From: Streptomyces sp. TSRI0107
GTDB lineage: Bacteria > Actinomycetota > Actinomycetes > Streptomycetales > Streptomycetaceae
Reading direction: 5' to 3'
NCBI RefSeq assembly: GCF_001905845.1
Contig: NZ_LIVZ01000007.1
Location: 550,189 to 614,188 of the forward strand
DNA: 64,000 bases
Numbering within the stretch: position 1 is the stretch's first letter; every line of letters starts with the position of its first letter. A program made the translations under genes and the position numbers. The notes below the pieces were generated by a model. It was not told the DNA's origin, did not search any database, and worked only from the letters and a program-made list of their open reading frames with translations. Below, piece after piece: positions 41,569 through 50,822 of this stretch.

Positions 41569-42684
41569 TCAGGGCCGCCAGTCGCCGAGGTAGGCGGCGC
41601 GGGTCGCCGAACGGGCCTGCTCGGGGGTGAGCTGGGGCCGGTTCCCGGGGACGGTGACGCGGGAGCCGGGGCCCGTGTTGCGGTACTCGGCGAACCGCTG
41701 GTTCTGCCAGGGGAAGGCGTCCGACATGTTGGTGTACGGCGCGGCCGCGTCGATGCCGGGGCCGAGCCAGGTGTCCCGGACGACGAGGGAGGGCCGGGCG
41801 GTGGGGTCGGAGCTGGGCACCCAGGGGCGGGCCAGCTTGTAGTGGCCGTCCGGGGCCTCGCTGGTGATCCGGCTCCGGGTCACCAGGTAGCCGAGCGGGT
41901 TGGCGCCCGCCGTCGAGGGGGCGAGGACGAAGCCGTACGGGGCGGCGGCCAGGTCGGTGCGGTCGAGGGTGCGGAAGTGGCAGTGCTCGAAGACGGCGGT
42001 GGCCCGGCCGAAGACGAAGTCGACGTCGCCCTCGACGTAGCAGCGGTGGAAGTACTGGCGGGCGAAGACGGTGAGCGCGTTCGTGTCGGCGTACAGGGTG
42101 TCCTGGTGGCCGAGGAAGCGGCAGTGGTGGAAGGCGGAGCGGTCGCCCATCACCTTGATCGCGACGGCCTGGGTGCCGGTGATGTCCGGGTGGTCGGCAC
42201 GCAGCCAGTCGTTGGCGAAGGTGATGCGGTGGGCGGTGAAGTCGTCGGCCCGTACGGTCGTGGTGGCCGATCCGGTGGTGCCGTACGTGCCTCCGCCGGG
42301 CTTGGGGGTGCCGGCCGCGTTGTCGAAGACGACGACCACGTCGCGCGGGTCGTCACCGGCGCCGATCCACGTCATCCCGGTGCGGGTGGCGTCGACGGAG
42401 ACCGTCTCGCGGTAGGTGCCGGGCGCGAGGACGAGGGTGCGGCCGCTGCCGGTGGCGGCGGTCACGGCGGCCTGCACGGTGGTGAAGTCGCCCCGGCCCT
42501 GCGGGTCGACGTAGAGGGTGGCCGGGGTGAGCCGGGCGGCCGGGGAGCCGTACCGGCCGAACGGGCGGGGCCCGCCGGCGGCCCGCGCGGGCAGCGCGGT
42601 CAGGCCGAGCGCGGCGCCCGCGCCGGCGCCCGCCGTGAGGAATCCCCTTCTGGACAGGGGGGAGCGGAGGTGGGGCGAGGGCAT
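41569..42684 (-). CDS. Secreted pectinesterase, family CE8
   Basis: A 371-residue pectin methylesterase that removes methyl esters from homogalacturonan and so prepares it for pectate lyases. A Tat signal is seen (SRRGFLTAGAGAGAALGLTA, cleavage near ARA-AG). The right-handed beta-helix shows catalytic regions FLGHQDTLYA (Gln and Asp) and EGDVDFVFGRATAVFEHC (Asp nucleophile) and C-terminal RPWVPSSDPTARPSLVVRDT with the conserved Arg. The ATG has AAGGAG upstream. It lies 77 bases downstream of a PL1 lyase gene on the same strand. Confidence 0.92.
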   Translation of the reverse strand: MPSPHLRSPLSRRGFLTAGAGAGAALGLTALPARAAGGPRPFGRYGSPAARLTPATLYVDPQGRGDFTTVQAAVTAATGSGRTLVLAPGTYRETVSVDATRTGMTWIGAGDDPRDVVVVFDNAAGTPKPGGGTYGTTGSATTTVRADDFTAHRITFANDWLRADHPDITGTQAVAIKVMGDRSAFHHCRFLGHQDTLYADTNALTVFARQYFHRCYVEGDVDFVFGRATAVFEHCHFRTLDRTDLAAAPYGFVLAPSTAGANPLGYLVTRSRITSEAPDGHYKLARPWVPSSDPTARPSLVVRDTWLGPGIDAAAPYTNMSDAFPWQNQRFAEYRNTGPGSRVTVPGNRPQLTPEQARSATRAAYLGDWRP

Positions 42685-42761
42685 GCGGGTGCTCCTTCGG
42701 GATACGGCCCGTTCGGGGGCCGGGGCGGCGGCGCGCCCCGGCCCCGTCGAGCGGGAGGTCG

Positions 42762-44090
42762 TCAGCGGAGGCGTCCGGCGCCCGCGCGGTGGTCGACGAT
42801 GCCGGGGACGGCCCGGGGGTGGTCGACCCTGGTGCGCAGGGCCGGCGTCCAGCCGGCGCCGGACTGGAGGGTCTCGGCGGGGACCTCCGCGTTGTGCACG
42901 GCGATCAGGTCGGTGAGCCTGCCGTTGACGTAGTTGTTCTCGGCGGTGAGCGGCGCCTCGTTCCACTTCTTCAGCACCTTGCCGGTGCTGACGCCCTTGG
43001 CCAGGGTGAAGGCGTTGTGGGTGGCGTGCAGCCGGGAGCCCGCGCCGATGCCGAAGACGTAGCCGAACTTCTGGTCCTTGGTCACCACGAAGTGGTTGTT
43101 GTACGAGTCGACCTGGCCGAACCGGACGCGCGGCGCCCGCTCGACGATGCCCTCGAAGCGGTTGTGGTGCAGGGTGACCCGCAGCTTGCCGGTGTCGGTG
43201 GCGCCGGCCCCGTCGCTGTTGCCGATGAGCATGGTCTTGTCGTGGTCCTTGAAGGAGTTCCACGACACGGTGACGAGGTCGCCGCCGCGCACCACGTCGA
43301 CCAGCCCGTCGTGCTGCTGGTAGACCTTGCCGAAGTAGGCCGGCAGGGAGCTGTCGGGGTGGCGGCCGTCGGTGAGCGTGTTGTGGTCGATCCACACATG
43401 GGTGGAGCCGTAGACCACGACGCCGTCGTACTCGGAGTTCCAGGCGCCGGTCTTGTTGTCGTCGGTCGGGTCCCACTGCGGGAAGCAGTCGACCGGGGCC
43501 TCGATGGTGAGGTTGCGGACGATGACGTTGTCGACGCCCTTGATCTGCAGGCTGCCGCCGAGGATCGCGGCGTCGCGGCCGACGCCGACGATGGTGGTGT
43601 TGGCGGGGATGTTCGCCTTGATGGCCTTGTCCTGCTCGGCGGCGGACGCGGCCCGCAGCTCCTCCTGCTCGCCGCTGACGGGGGTGTCGTGGCCCCAGAC
43701 GGCGGGGTCGTAGTCGGCGAGGTACTGCTGGAAGTCGTAGCCGTCCGCCGCGAAGGCGTCGCAGCCCTCGGACACGGCGTCGATCGTTCCCACGACCTTG
43801 ATGATCTTGGGCGCGCCGCCTCCGTCGGCGAGCGCCTGCTTGAACTCGGCCCAGGTGGTCACGGTGTAGACGTGCTCGGCGTCGGCGGCCGACCCGCCGG
43901 TCGTGCCCGCCCCCTCGGAGGCCCATCCGTCCCCGGCGGGCAGCACCTCGCGGCCGAGGTCCCGGGATCCGGCGTGGGCGGTGGCGGTCCCGGTGACACC
44001 GAGGACCAGGGCGGCACAGCCGGTCAGCGCGACCGCCTTCGCTGTGGCATGCCCATGCCATTTCTGTCCGTGCACTGTGCGGCTGTTCAT
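42762..44090 (-). CDS. Secreted pectate lyase, family PL1
   Basis: A 442-residue Ca2+-dependent pectate lyase. A signal peptide (AVALTGCAALVLGVTGTATA-HAG) precedes a parallel beta-helix with KIIKVVGTIDAVSEG, NTTIVGVGRDAAILGGSLQI, DGVVVYGSTHVWIDHNTLTD (Ca-site Asp residues), HDGLVDVVRGGDLVTVSWNS, and the catalytic Arg region ERAPRVRFGQVDSYNNHFVV. It is a paralogue of the lyase at 51961, with shared GDGWASEGAGTTGGSAAD-type N-termini. The esterase gene at 44122 ends 31 bases before its start. Confidence 0.93.
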   Translation of the reverse strand: MNSRTVHGQKWHGHATAKAVALTGCAALVLGVTGTATAHAGSRDLGREVLPAGDGWASEGAGTTGGSAADAEHVYTVTTWAEFKQALADGGGAPKIIKVVGTIDAVSEGCDAFAADGYDFQQYLADYDPAVWGHDTPVSGEQEELRAASAAEQDKAIKANIPANTTIVGVGRDAAILGGSLQIKGVDNVIVRNLTIEAPVDCFPQWDPTDDNKTGAWNSEYDGVVVYGSTHVWIDHNTLTDGRHPDSSLPAYFGKVYQQHDGLVDVVRGGDLVTVSWNSFKDHDKTMLIGNSDGAGATDTGKLRVTLHHNRFEGIVERAPRVRFGQVDSYNNHFVVTKDQKFGYVFGIGAGSRLHATHNAFTLAKGVSTGKVLKKWNEAPLTAENNYVNGRLTDLIAVHNAEVPAETLQSGAGWTPALRTRVDHPRAVPGIVDHRAGAGRLR

Positions 44091-44121
44091 CGTGCGGCTC
44101 TCTCTCCTGCGATCGGATGGA

Positions 44122-44922
44122 TTACGCGGCGGCCGGCGGCCAGGTGATCCAGGACTCCGGGATCTCGTCCTCGACCCTGCGCACGTCCCGCGGGCCCAGC
44201 ACCCGCGTCCGCAGCAGCTCCCGCACCACCAGCCGCGCCACGGCGATCGCGCCCGGCGGGTTGAAGTGCGTGTTGTCCTGCTCGGTCGCCGTCCAGTTGA
44301 AGTACTTCTTCGTCTCCTCGACGCCCAGCTCCTGCCACAGCGCGAGCGACAGCGCCTGCACGTCCAGCAGCGCCACGCCCTCCTCCCCGGCCAGGGCGCG
44401 CATCGCCGCCGGATAGTCGCCGTGGCTCGGCAGGGCGTTGCCCGCCGCGTCGAACCGCCGCCGCTCCACGGCGGTGGCCAGCACGGGCCGGGCACCCCGG
44501 GCCCGCGCCCCGTCGATGTACAGCCGCAGGTGGTCCTGGTACGTCGTCCAGGGCTCGGTGTACCTGGCGGGGTCGCCGCTCTTCTCGTCGTTGTGCGCGA
44601 ACTGGACGATCAGGAAGTCGCCGGGCCGGATCTCCCCGAGGATCACGTCCAGCCGGCCCTCGTCGACGAAACTCTTCGAACTCCGCCCGTTCACCGCGTG
44701 ATTGGCGACGGGCCGGTCCTTGTGCAGAAAGAAGGGAAGTGCCATCCCCCACCCGGTCTCCGGCGCCGCGTCCGCGTACTTCTGCGCGGCGGTGGAGTCC
44801 CCGGCGATGTAGATCGTGCGCTGACGCCGCCCGGCTGAGGCCTGAGCGGTACCGTTCGCCGCAAGGGCGAGGGGAACGGCGGCCAGCGCCGCCGATGCAA
44901 CCTGTCTACGAGAAATCGACAC
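44122..44922 (-). CDS. Exported rhamnogalacturonan acetylesterase-like SGNH hydrolase (CE12 type)
   Basis: A 266-residue GDSL/SGNH esterase. It has a Tat-like signal (ISRRQVASAALAAVPLALA), block I TIYIAGDSTAAQKYADA (Ser), block III FLIVQFAHNDEKSGDPARYT (Asn), and block V QDNTHFNPPGAIAVARLVV (Asp/His). This pattern fits CE12 enzymes that remove acetyl groups from rhamnogalacturonan I. The GTG at 44922 has GGAAGG seven bases upstream; an ATG-like start further up (44985) lacks support. Confidence 0.88.
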   Translation of the reverse strand: MSISRRQVASAALAAVPLALAANGTAQASAGRRQRTIYIAGDSTAAQKYADAAPETGWGMALPFFLHKDRPVANHAVNGRSSKSFVDEGRLDVILGEIRPGDFLIVQFAHNDEKSGDPARYTEPWTTYQDHLRLYIDGARARGARPVLATAVERRRFDAAGNALPSHGDYPAAMRALAGEEGVALLDVQALSLALWQELGVEETKKYFNWTATEQDNTHFNPPGAIAVARLVVRELLRTRVLGPRDVRRVEDEIPESWITWPPAAA

Positions 44923-44985
44923 GTCGGTGCCTTCCAGAACAGGGAGTTGGCAAATAGGGGCGCGGAGAACTGCGCGAACAACCAC

Positions 44986-45019
44986 GGACGGCCCGCGGCC
45001 TGCGAACCACAGGCCGTCC
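44986..45019. terminator. Possible terminator after the sugar-binding protein gene
   Basis: GGACGGCC (44986-44993) and GGCCGTCC (45012-45019) form an 8-bp stem with an 18-base loop, just downstream of the binding-protein stop (reverse strand) and upstream of the CE12 gene. It could terminate or attenuate. Confidence 0.4.
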
Positions 45020-45036
45020 CACGGCGAATCCCAGAA

Positions 45037-46380
45037 CTATCCGTTCCGCTGCTTCCACTCGGCCTGCGCCTCGTTCAGCTGCTCGGCCAGCGTGTCCAGG
45101 AAGTCCTTCGCGGACATGTCCCCCAGCAGCACCTTCTGGAAGTTCGGCTCGTTGTCGGCCTTGGAGATCGTGTTCCAGTCCGGCAGGTAGTACGGCAGCT
45201 GGACGATGGTCGTGGACCCGTCACTCAGCGCGTCGGCGGCCAGCTTCGTCGGCTCCGCCTCGGAGATCCACGGGTCCTTCGCCGCGTCCAGGTTCGCCGG
45301 CACCTGCCCCGCCGACTCGTTGAACTTGGAGTTCTCCTCGTGGGAGAGCGCGAACTCGATGAACTTCCAGGCGGCTTCCTTGTTCTTGGAGCTCTTGAAC
45401 AGACCCAGCCCGTCCACCGGGTTGGACACCTGCACCCGCTTGCCGCCGGGCCCGGTCGGCTGCGGGATGCCGCGGAACTTGTCGGCCCCGAGCGCCTTCA
45501 CGTGGTCCTGGTACGAACCCAGGTTGTGGTTGAGCATTCCGATGGTGCCGGAATCCCACTGCGCGACCATCTTCGTGAAGTCGTTGTTGAGGTCGGCGGA
45601 CGGCGTGACCTTCTTGTACAGGCCCGCGTACTTCTCCAGCGCCTCGACGTTCTTCGGGTCGTTGACGGTGGTCTTGTCGCCCTTCCAGAACGAGGTGATC
45701 CCGCTCTGCCCGTACATCGCGTCCAGGGCCTGCGCGATGGATCCGGCGCCGCCGCGGATGGTGTAGCCGAACTCGTTCTTCTTCGCGGCGGTCAGCTCGT
45801 CCGCCGCCTCGAAGAAGGCGTCCCAGGTGGTCGGGTCCTCCAGGCCCGCCTTCTTGAACAGGTCGGTGCGGTAGTACAGCACACCGTTGTTCGCGGAGGT
45901 CGGGATCGAGTACAGCGTGCCGTCGCCGCCGCCCGCGGCCTTCATGGACTCGACCATGTCCTCGTTGAGCTTGCCGTTCAGCTCGGACTTGGCGAGCCGG
46001 TCGTCCAGCGGCTCCAGGGCGTCCTGCGCGGAGAAGCCGGCGAGCATCGCCGCGCCGACACCGCCGACGTCCGGCAGGCCGCCGCCCTGGATGGCGGTGT
46101 CGACCTTGGACTGGTACTCGGTGGAGGAGATGCCGACGTACTCGACGTCGATGTCCGGGTTGGCCTTCTCGAAGTCGGCGATGACCTCCTTCCAGATGTC
46201 GGTGCGGACACCGCCGTTGTTGTCCCAGAAGACGATCTTGCCCTTGCCGCTGCCCTCGGAGCCCTGGCCGCCGCCCCCACCGCTGCCGTCGTCGCCGCAG
46301 GCGGTGGCGGTGAGCGCGAGAACGGAGCCCAGGGTGACGGCGATGGCGGCGCGCCGGCTTCTGCGGATGCTGATCTTCAT
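45037..46380 (-). CDS. Sugar ABC transporter substrate-binding lipoprotein
   Basis: A 447-residue SBP_bac_1 (CUT1) receptor. The signal peptide ends in lipobox LTATAC, followed by an Asp/Gly linker. Then come KGKIVFWDNNGGVRTDIWKE, VIADFEKANPDIDVEYVGIS, YYRTDLFKKAGLEDPTTWDA and ALSHEENSKFNESAGQVPAN. It captures an oligosaccharide outside the membrane. No permease gene adjoins it; the two CUT1 permeases on the same strand are 8 kb upstream (53253-55084) and are the obvious partners. An ATPase (MsiK in streptomycetes) would come from elsewhere. Confidence 0.92.
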   Translation of the reverse strand: MKISIRRSRRAAIAVTLGSVLALTATACGDDGSGGGGGQGSEGSGKGKIVFWDNNGGVRTDIWKEVIADFEKANPDIDVEYVGISSTEYQSKVDTAIQGGGLPDVGGVGAAMLAGFSAQDALEPLDDRLAKSELNGKLNEDMVESMKAAGGGDGTLYSIPTSANNGVLYYRTDLFKKAGLEDPTTWDAFFEAADELTAAKKNEFGYTIRGGAGSIAQALDAMYGQSGITSFWKGDKTTVNDPKNVEALEKYAGLYKKVTPSADLNNDFTKMVAQWDSGTIGMLNHNLGSYQDHVKALGADKFRGIPQPTGPGGKRVQVSNPVDGLGLFKSSKNKEAAWKFIEFALSHEENSKFNESAGQVPANLDAAKDPWISEAEPTKLAADALSDGSTTIVQLPYYLPDWNTISKADNEPNFQKVLLGDMSAKDFLDTLAEQLNEAQAEWKQRNG

Positions 46381-46428
46381 TGGTCGGCTCTCTTCTTCGG
46401 ATTGAGCGGAGATATGAAGTTGTGGGGG

Positions 46429-48417
46429 TCAGTGACGGGCGTACGGCGCCCAGCCGTCCGCGCCCTCGAGGTAGTCGGCGACGGTGTGCGTCCTCGCCTC
46501 CGCGTCGCTCATCTGCGGCCGGTCCGCGGTGACCGCGGCCCCCGGCCCGTGATTGCGGTACTCGGCGAACCGGGCGTCCTTCCACGAGAAGCCGCTCATG
46601 TCGGTCCACGGGGAGGCCTTGACCGCGGCGGGCAGCTCGGTGTCGCGGATCAGCACCTGGGCGACCGCGTCCGGCTCGCCGCCCGGGTGCCAGGGCCGGC
46701 CCAGGTGGTAGCTGCCGGCCGGCGCGTCGCTCACGATCCTCGACCCGGTGATCAGGAACCCGTACGGGTTGCCCTTCCAGGTCGAGGCGGCCGTGACGTA
46801 CCCGTTGTTGGTCTCGGACCCACGGCTCAGCGCGCGGATCACCGACCGTTCGATCACCGTGGTCGCCCGCCCGTAGACGAAGTCGACGTCGCCCTCGATG
46901 TAGGAGTCGCGGATGTAGACCCGGCTGACGGTGGTCAGCTTGGGGCTGTCGGTCATCAGGGTGTCCTGGTTGCCCAGGAAGGCGGTGTCCTCGAAGACGA
47001 TCCGGTCGCCGGTCGTCTTCACCGCCAGCGCCTGCTCGCCGTTCAGCTCGTGCGCGGCCTCGTCGAAGTCGTTGCTGAAGGTGAGGTTGCGCGCCGTGAC
47101 GTCACTGGCCGCGATCCGTACGGTCGCGCTCCCGGTGGAGCCGCCGTACGCGGCGGGCGTGTCGTAGACGATGACGGTGTCGGAGCGGTCCTGTCCAGTC
47201 CCCTGCAGCACGATGTTCGGCTTGGTCGCGGGAATGTGGACCTTGGCACGGTAGGTGCCGGGCGCGACGGCGATCGTCACCGGGACGTCGTTGCCGTCCG
47301 GCACGGCGTCCACGGCGGCCTGCACGGTCGGATGGTCCGCGGGGACGTGCAGCACGGTGCCGATCTGCTTCTGCGGCCCGGAGAAACGCTTCACGAGGGC
47401 CGGCACGGCGGCCGCCGGATCCAGCCGGTAGGCGTAGAAGTCCCGCGGGTCGAAGGCCGTGCCCCATGTGTCGTGGCGCCCGGTGGTGTTCTTCAGGACG
47501 GACCCGCGCTGCACCAGTTCGGCCGTCGCGTCGGCCTGGTACGGGTGCTGGACGTCCTCGTAGTACGAGTTCTCGATGACCATTTTCGTCTTGCCGCGTG
47601 ACCAGTTCCCGTACGTCCACACGGGATCGCCGGGGTCCGTCTGCGCCGTCAGGTAGTTGTTGTACAGGTGCGCGTAGGCGGCGTTGTCGACCGACGGGTT
47701 GCGCTGCTTGGTGTTCCGGAACCAGTTGTGGTCGATGGTGATCTGCGTCTTGACGTTGGTGGTCCAGCCCAGGCCGAACGTCTTGTTGTTGTTCTCGAAC
47801 CGGTTGTAGGAGACGGTCACGTACTCGCTGTCCTTGCGGACGTCGAGCTGCCCGTCGCAGATGTTCGAGAAGCGGTTGTGGTCGACCCAGACGTGGTGGA
47901 CGGTGTCCATCTGGATGCCGTCGAAGTCGGTGTCCTTGCAGTCCCAGTCGCCCTCGACGGCCGAGTCGCGGATCGTCAGATTGCGGATGATCACGTTGTG
48001 GGTGCCGGGGCCGAGATGGAACTCGCCCTGCACCAGCTCGCCGGTCGCCCCGACGCCGACGATGGTCTTGTCGGAGGCGACCTCGATGCTCGCGCCGAAC
48101 GGCTGCGCGGTGATGCTGCCCTCGACCCGGATGACGTACGGCTCGGGTGCGGCGGCGTACTTCGCCAGCGCGGCCTGGTCGGTGACGGTGACGACCTTGC
48201 CCCCGGCGCCTCCGGAGGTGCCGCCGGCGAGGGAGGCGAACCCGTGCGGGCGGTCGGTCCAGCGGGACGGGGACGCGGTCCCCGCCTCAGTCGTGGGCGG
48301 GGCGGCGTGGGCCTCCCCGAGGGATCCGAGGCCCAGCGCGGTGACGAGGCCGACGACGGCGGCCACCACCTTGCCGTGCCCAGGTCTCGACAAGCGCTTG
48401 CCATGGGGGTACGTCAT
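46429..48417 (-). CDS. Secreted PL1 pectate lyase - CE8 pectinesterase fusion
   Basis: A 662-residue two-enzyme protein. A signal peptide (VVAAVVGLVTALGLGSLGEA-HA) precedes a PL1 lyase at about residues 40-330 (FASLAGGTSGGAGGKVVTVT, KTIVGVGATGELVQGEFHLG, TVHHVWVDHNRFSNICDGQL, and KQRNPSVDNAAYAHLYNNYL). A short linker precedes a CE8 esterase at about 355-655 (LGNQDTLMTDSPKLTTV with Gln/Asp, and EGDVDFVYGRATTVIERSVI with the nucleophile Asp). One polypeptide would demethylate and cut pectin. The ATG at 48417 has GGGAG upstream. Part of the reverse-strand pectin series, 33 bases after the GH43 stop. Confidence 0.92.
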   Translation of the reverse strand: MTYPHGKRLSRPGHGKVVAAVVGLVTALGLGSLGEAHAAPPTTEAGTASPSRWTDRPHGFASLAGGTSGGAGGKVVTVTDQAALAKYAAAPEPYVIRVEGSITAQPFGASIEVASDKTIVGVGATGELVQGEFHLGPGTHNVIIRNLTIRDSAVEGDWDCKDTDFDGIQMDTVHHVWVDHNRFSNICDGQLDVRKDSEYVTVSYNRFENNNKTFGLGWTTNVKTQITIDHNWFRNTKQRNPSVDNAAYAHLYNNYLTAQTDPGDPVWTYGNWSRGKTKMVIENSYYEDVQHPYQADATAELVQRGSVLKNTTGRHDTWGTAFDPRDFYAYRLDPAAAVPALVKRFSGPQKQIGTVLHVPADHPTVQAAVDAVPDGNDVPVTIAVAPGTYRAKVHIPATKPNIVLQGTGQDRSDTVIVYDTPAAYGGSTGSATVRIAASDVTARNLTFSNDFDEAAHELNGEQALAVKTTGDRIVFEDTAFLGNQDTLMTDSPKLTTVSRVYIRDSYIEGDVDFVYGRATTVIERSVIRALSRGSETNNGYVTAASTWKGNPYGFLITGSRIVSDAPAGSYHLGRPWHPGGEPDAVAQVLIRDTELPAAVKASPWTDMSGFSWKDARFAEYRNHGPGAAVTADRPQMSDAEARTHTVADYLEGADGWAPYARH

Positions 48418-48450
48418 TGCGGCTCCCAACAGGCTTACGGATGAGGTGAG

Positions 48451-49980
48451 TCAGAGCGCTGAGATGCGGAACTGCGTGAACGTGGCCGCTCCGGCGTGCC
48501 CCTGCCGGTCACCGGGCGCCGCCGCGAACAGGCCGAGCAGGGCGCCGACCCAGCGCCACGGGGTGGCGGCGAAGACCTGGCCGGAGGGGCGGAAGCCGTC
48601 CCCGGTGTCGGCGAGGAAGCGGCAGCGCGCGCCCGCCCCGATCTCGATCCGCAGGGTGGCCCGCCCTTCGGGGGCGGGCCGGGCGTGCTCGGCGTCCCGT
48701 TCGTGTTCCGCGACCGCCTCGGCGAACCGGTGCACCAGGTGGACCGTCCCGTCGGTCCCCCGTTGCAGCCCGATCCAGCCGAAGGCGTCCCCGAGCACCG
48801 CGAGGCCCGCCCGCGCGCCCGTTTCCTCGCTGTCGAGGCGCAGCCCCACCTCGACGGCCGAGGGGATGCCGGGCAGCCGCTGGGTGAGGACGCTCGGCAG
48901 CTTGCGCAGGTCGTGCGCGTCGGCCGAGCGGACGCAGGTGAGCCGGAGCCCGTCGCCGGAGTGCTGGGTGGCCCAGCCGTCGCCCGGGTTGGCCGTCCAC
49001 TGCCACTGCCGGCCGTGGCGTCCGCCGGGGAAGTCGTCGTCGGTGGCGGGCGCGGCGGGCGGCTGCGGCGGCAGGTCGGGCTTGCGGTGTACGGCCACCG
49101 GGGCGCCCTCGTCGCCGAGCACCGGCCAGCCGTCGGTGCCCCAGCGCATCGGCTGGAGGTGGACGACCCGGCCGTAGGCGCCGCGCTGCTGGAAGTGCAG
49201 GAACCAGTCCTCGCCGGACCGGGTGCGCACCCAGCCGCCCTGGTGGGGGCCGTTGACGTCGGTGTCCTTCTGTTCCAGGACGACCTTCTCCTCGTACGGC
49301 CCGAAGAACTCACGTGACCGGAAGGCGCCCTGCCAGCCGGTCTCCACTCCCCCGGCGGGGGCGAGGATCCAGAACCAGCCGTCGTGCTGGTAGAGCTTGG
49401 GGCCCTCCAGGGTGAACCAGCCGGGGATGCGGTCGGCGTCCACGATCAGCTTGCCCTCGTCGAGCAGGGAGGTGCCGTCGGGGTGCATGCGGTGGCCGGT
49501 GAGGCGGTTCTTGACGCCGGAGCGGGACTTGGCCCAGGCGTGCACCAGGTAGGCCTCGCCGGTCTCGTCGTCCCACAGGGGGCAGGCGTCGATCAGGCCC
49601 TTGCCCTCCTTCAGCAGGTGCGGCTTGGTCCAGGGGCCGCGGATCTCGGGGGCGTTGATCTGGAAGATGCCCTGGTCGGGGTCGCCCCAGAAGATCCAGA
49701 AGCGGTCGTCGTGGTGGCGCAGGGAGGGTGCCCAGACGCCGCAGTCGTGGCGGGGTTCGTCGAACACGGCCGCCGGTTCCAGGCGGTCCAGGGCGTGACC
49801 GACGAGCGTCCAGTTGACCAGGTCGCGGGAGTGCAGCAGCGGCAGTCCGGGGACGCGGCCGAAGCTGGAGGCGGTCAGGTAGTAGTCGTCGCCGACGCGG
49901 ACGACGTCCGGGTCGGACCAGTCGGCGTTCAGGACCGGGTTGGTGTACGTCTCGGCCGTCTCGTGCGTCTCGTGTGTCAC
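48451..49980 (-). CDS. Intracellular GH43 glycoside hydrolase with C-terminal concanavalin-like domain
   Basis: A 509-residue enzyme without signal peptide. The N-terminal GH43 propeller (about residues 10-300) has NADWSDPDVVRVGDDYYLTA (base Asp), CGVWAPSLRHHDDRFWIFWG, LIDACPLWDDETGEAYLVHA (pKa-modulating Asp), and WFTLEGPKLYQHDGWFWI (acid Glu). The C-terminal domain (about 310-509) is the beta-xylosidase-type sandwich (LRLDSEETGARAGLAVLGDA). It probably splits arabinose or xylose from imported oligomers. The GTG overlaps the upstream DUF6807 stop (GTGA). Confidence 0.9.
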   Translation of the reverse strand: MTHETHETAETYTNPVLNADWSDPDVVRVGDDYYLTASSFGRVPGLPLLHSRDLVNWTLVGHALDRLEPAAVFDEPRHDCGVWAPSLRHHDDRFWIFWGDPDQGIFQINAPEIRGPWTKPHLLKEGKGLIDACPLWDDETGEAYLVHAWAKSRSGVKNRLTGHRMHPDGTSLLDEGKLIVDADRIPGWFTLEGPKLYQHDGWFWILAPAGGVETGWQGAFRSREFFGPYEEKVVLEQKDTDVNGPHQGGWVRTRSGEDWFLHFQQRGAYGRVVHLQPMRWGTDGWPVLGDEGAPVAVHRKPDLPPQPPAAPATDDDFPGGRHGRQWQWTANPGDGWATQHSGDGLRLTCVRSADAHDLRKLPSVLTQRLPGIPSAVEVGLRLDSEETGARAGLAVLGDAFGWIGLQRGTDGTVHLVHRFAEAVAEHERDAEHARPAPEGRATLRIEIGAGARCRFLADTGDGFRPSGQVFAATPWRWVGALLGLFAAAPGDRQGHAGAATFTQFRISAL

Positions 49981-50822
49981 GCGGCGACCGCCTTCCGGAT
50001 CAGGGCCGCGGCCTCGTCCCGGTCGAGGCGGCCGTCGGCGACGACGGTGACGATCCGCCGTACGACGGTCTCGCCGGGCGGCACCGGCAGTCGTTCACCG
50101 TGAGCCAGGGAGGAGCCGGCGCCCGGGTACTCGGCGGTGCGCACGAACCACGGGTCGCGGCGGGTGGCGTCGGTGGCGCCGGCGAAGACCAGCGTCCAGG
50201 AGGTGCCCGCGAGCGCCAGCCAGTCGGCGCGCTGTCCGTGCGCCGCCGCCTCGCCCTCGGTGCCGGCGGTGAAGACGTCCGGTGCGGTCGCCTCCTTGCG
50301 GGCCCGCCAGAAGAAGCCGCCGTAGGCCGCGCCGGGGCGTCCGTTGGTGGCGGGGCTGCCGATGGTGAGCGGTTCGGCGCCCGGGTTGGTGAGGGCGAAG
50401 GTGAAGTCCAGCGCCCAGGCGGTGCCGGTGAGTCCGGTGGCGGCGACGGTGCGGCGCTCGCGCAGCACCTCGGTGCCCCCGGCCACCCAGCGCAGTTCCT
50501 CGACGAAGCCGTCGGGGTCGCGCAGCTGGAAGCCCACGTGCCGCTGGGCGCCGTGGTTGTCCAGCTCGGTGGGGCCCTGGTCGCGGACGAAGGTGCGCCC
50601 GCCCCAGAAGTTGTGCCCCTCGACGTCGGGAACGGCGACACCGACGCCGAGGTGGTGCGGGTGGTCGGCAGGGCTCAGCTCGGTGACCGAGACGCCGGAC
50701 AGGGTGGTGACGGGGTGCAGGTAGGGGCGCGGGGAGAGCCGGTCGGGCAGTGCGGGCCGGGTGACGTACCGGCCGACCGGTCTGCCCGCGACGCGCAGGA
50801 CCGCGCTGTCTTCACTGGTCAT
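49977..50822 (-). CDS. DUF6807 / PmoA-like protein
   Basis: A 281-residue beta-rich protein of the group named PmoA-related (DUF6807). It has RPYLHPVTTLSGVSVTEL, the His-rich PADHPHHLGVGVAVPDVEG, NFWGGRTFVRDQGPTELDNH, and GSPATNGRPGAAYGGFFWRA. Such proteins recur in polysaccharide utilisation clusters next to Gfo/Idh/MocA oxidoreductases; their activity is not settled. It has no signal peptide, so it is cytoplasmic. The ATG at 50822 overlaps the oxidoreductase stop (ATGA). Confidence 0.82.
   Translation of the reverse strand: MTSEDSAVLRVAGRPVGRYVTRPALPDRLSPRPYLHPVTTLSGVSVTELSPADHPHHLGVGVAVPDVEGHNFWGGRTFVRDQGPTELDNHGAQRHVGFQLRDPDGFVEELRWVAGGTEVLRERRTVAATGLTGTAWALDFTFALTNPGAEPLTIGSPATNGRPGAAYGGFFWRARKEATAPDVFTAGTEGEAAAHGQRADWLALAGTSWTLVFAGATDATRRDPWFVRTAEYPGAGSSLAHGERLPVPPGETVVRRIVTVVADGRLDRDEAAALIRKAVAA

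Noticed and set aside
48435..49313. Two overlapping reverse frames (292 and 165 codons) in the GH43 region
   Set aside because: They are other-phase shadows of the GH43 gene, which has intact catalytic motifs.
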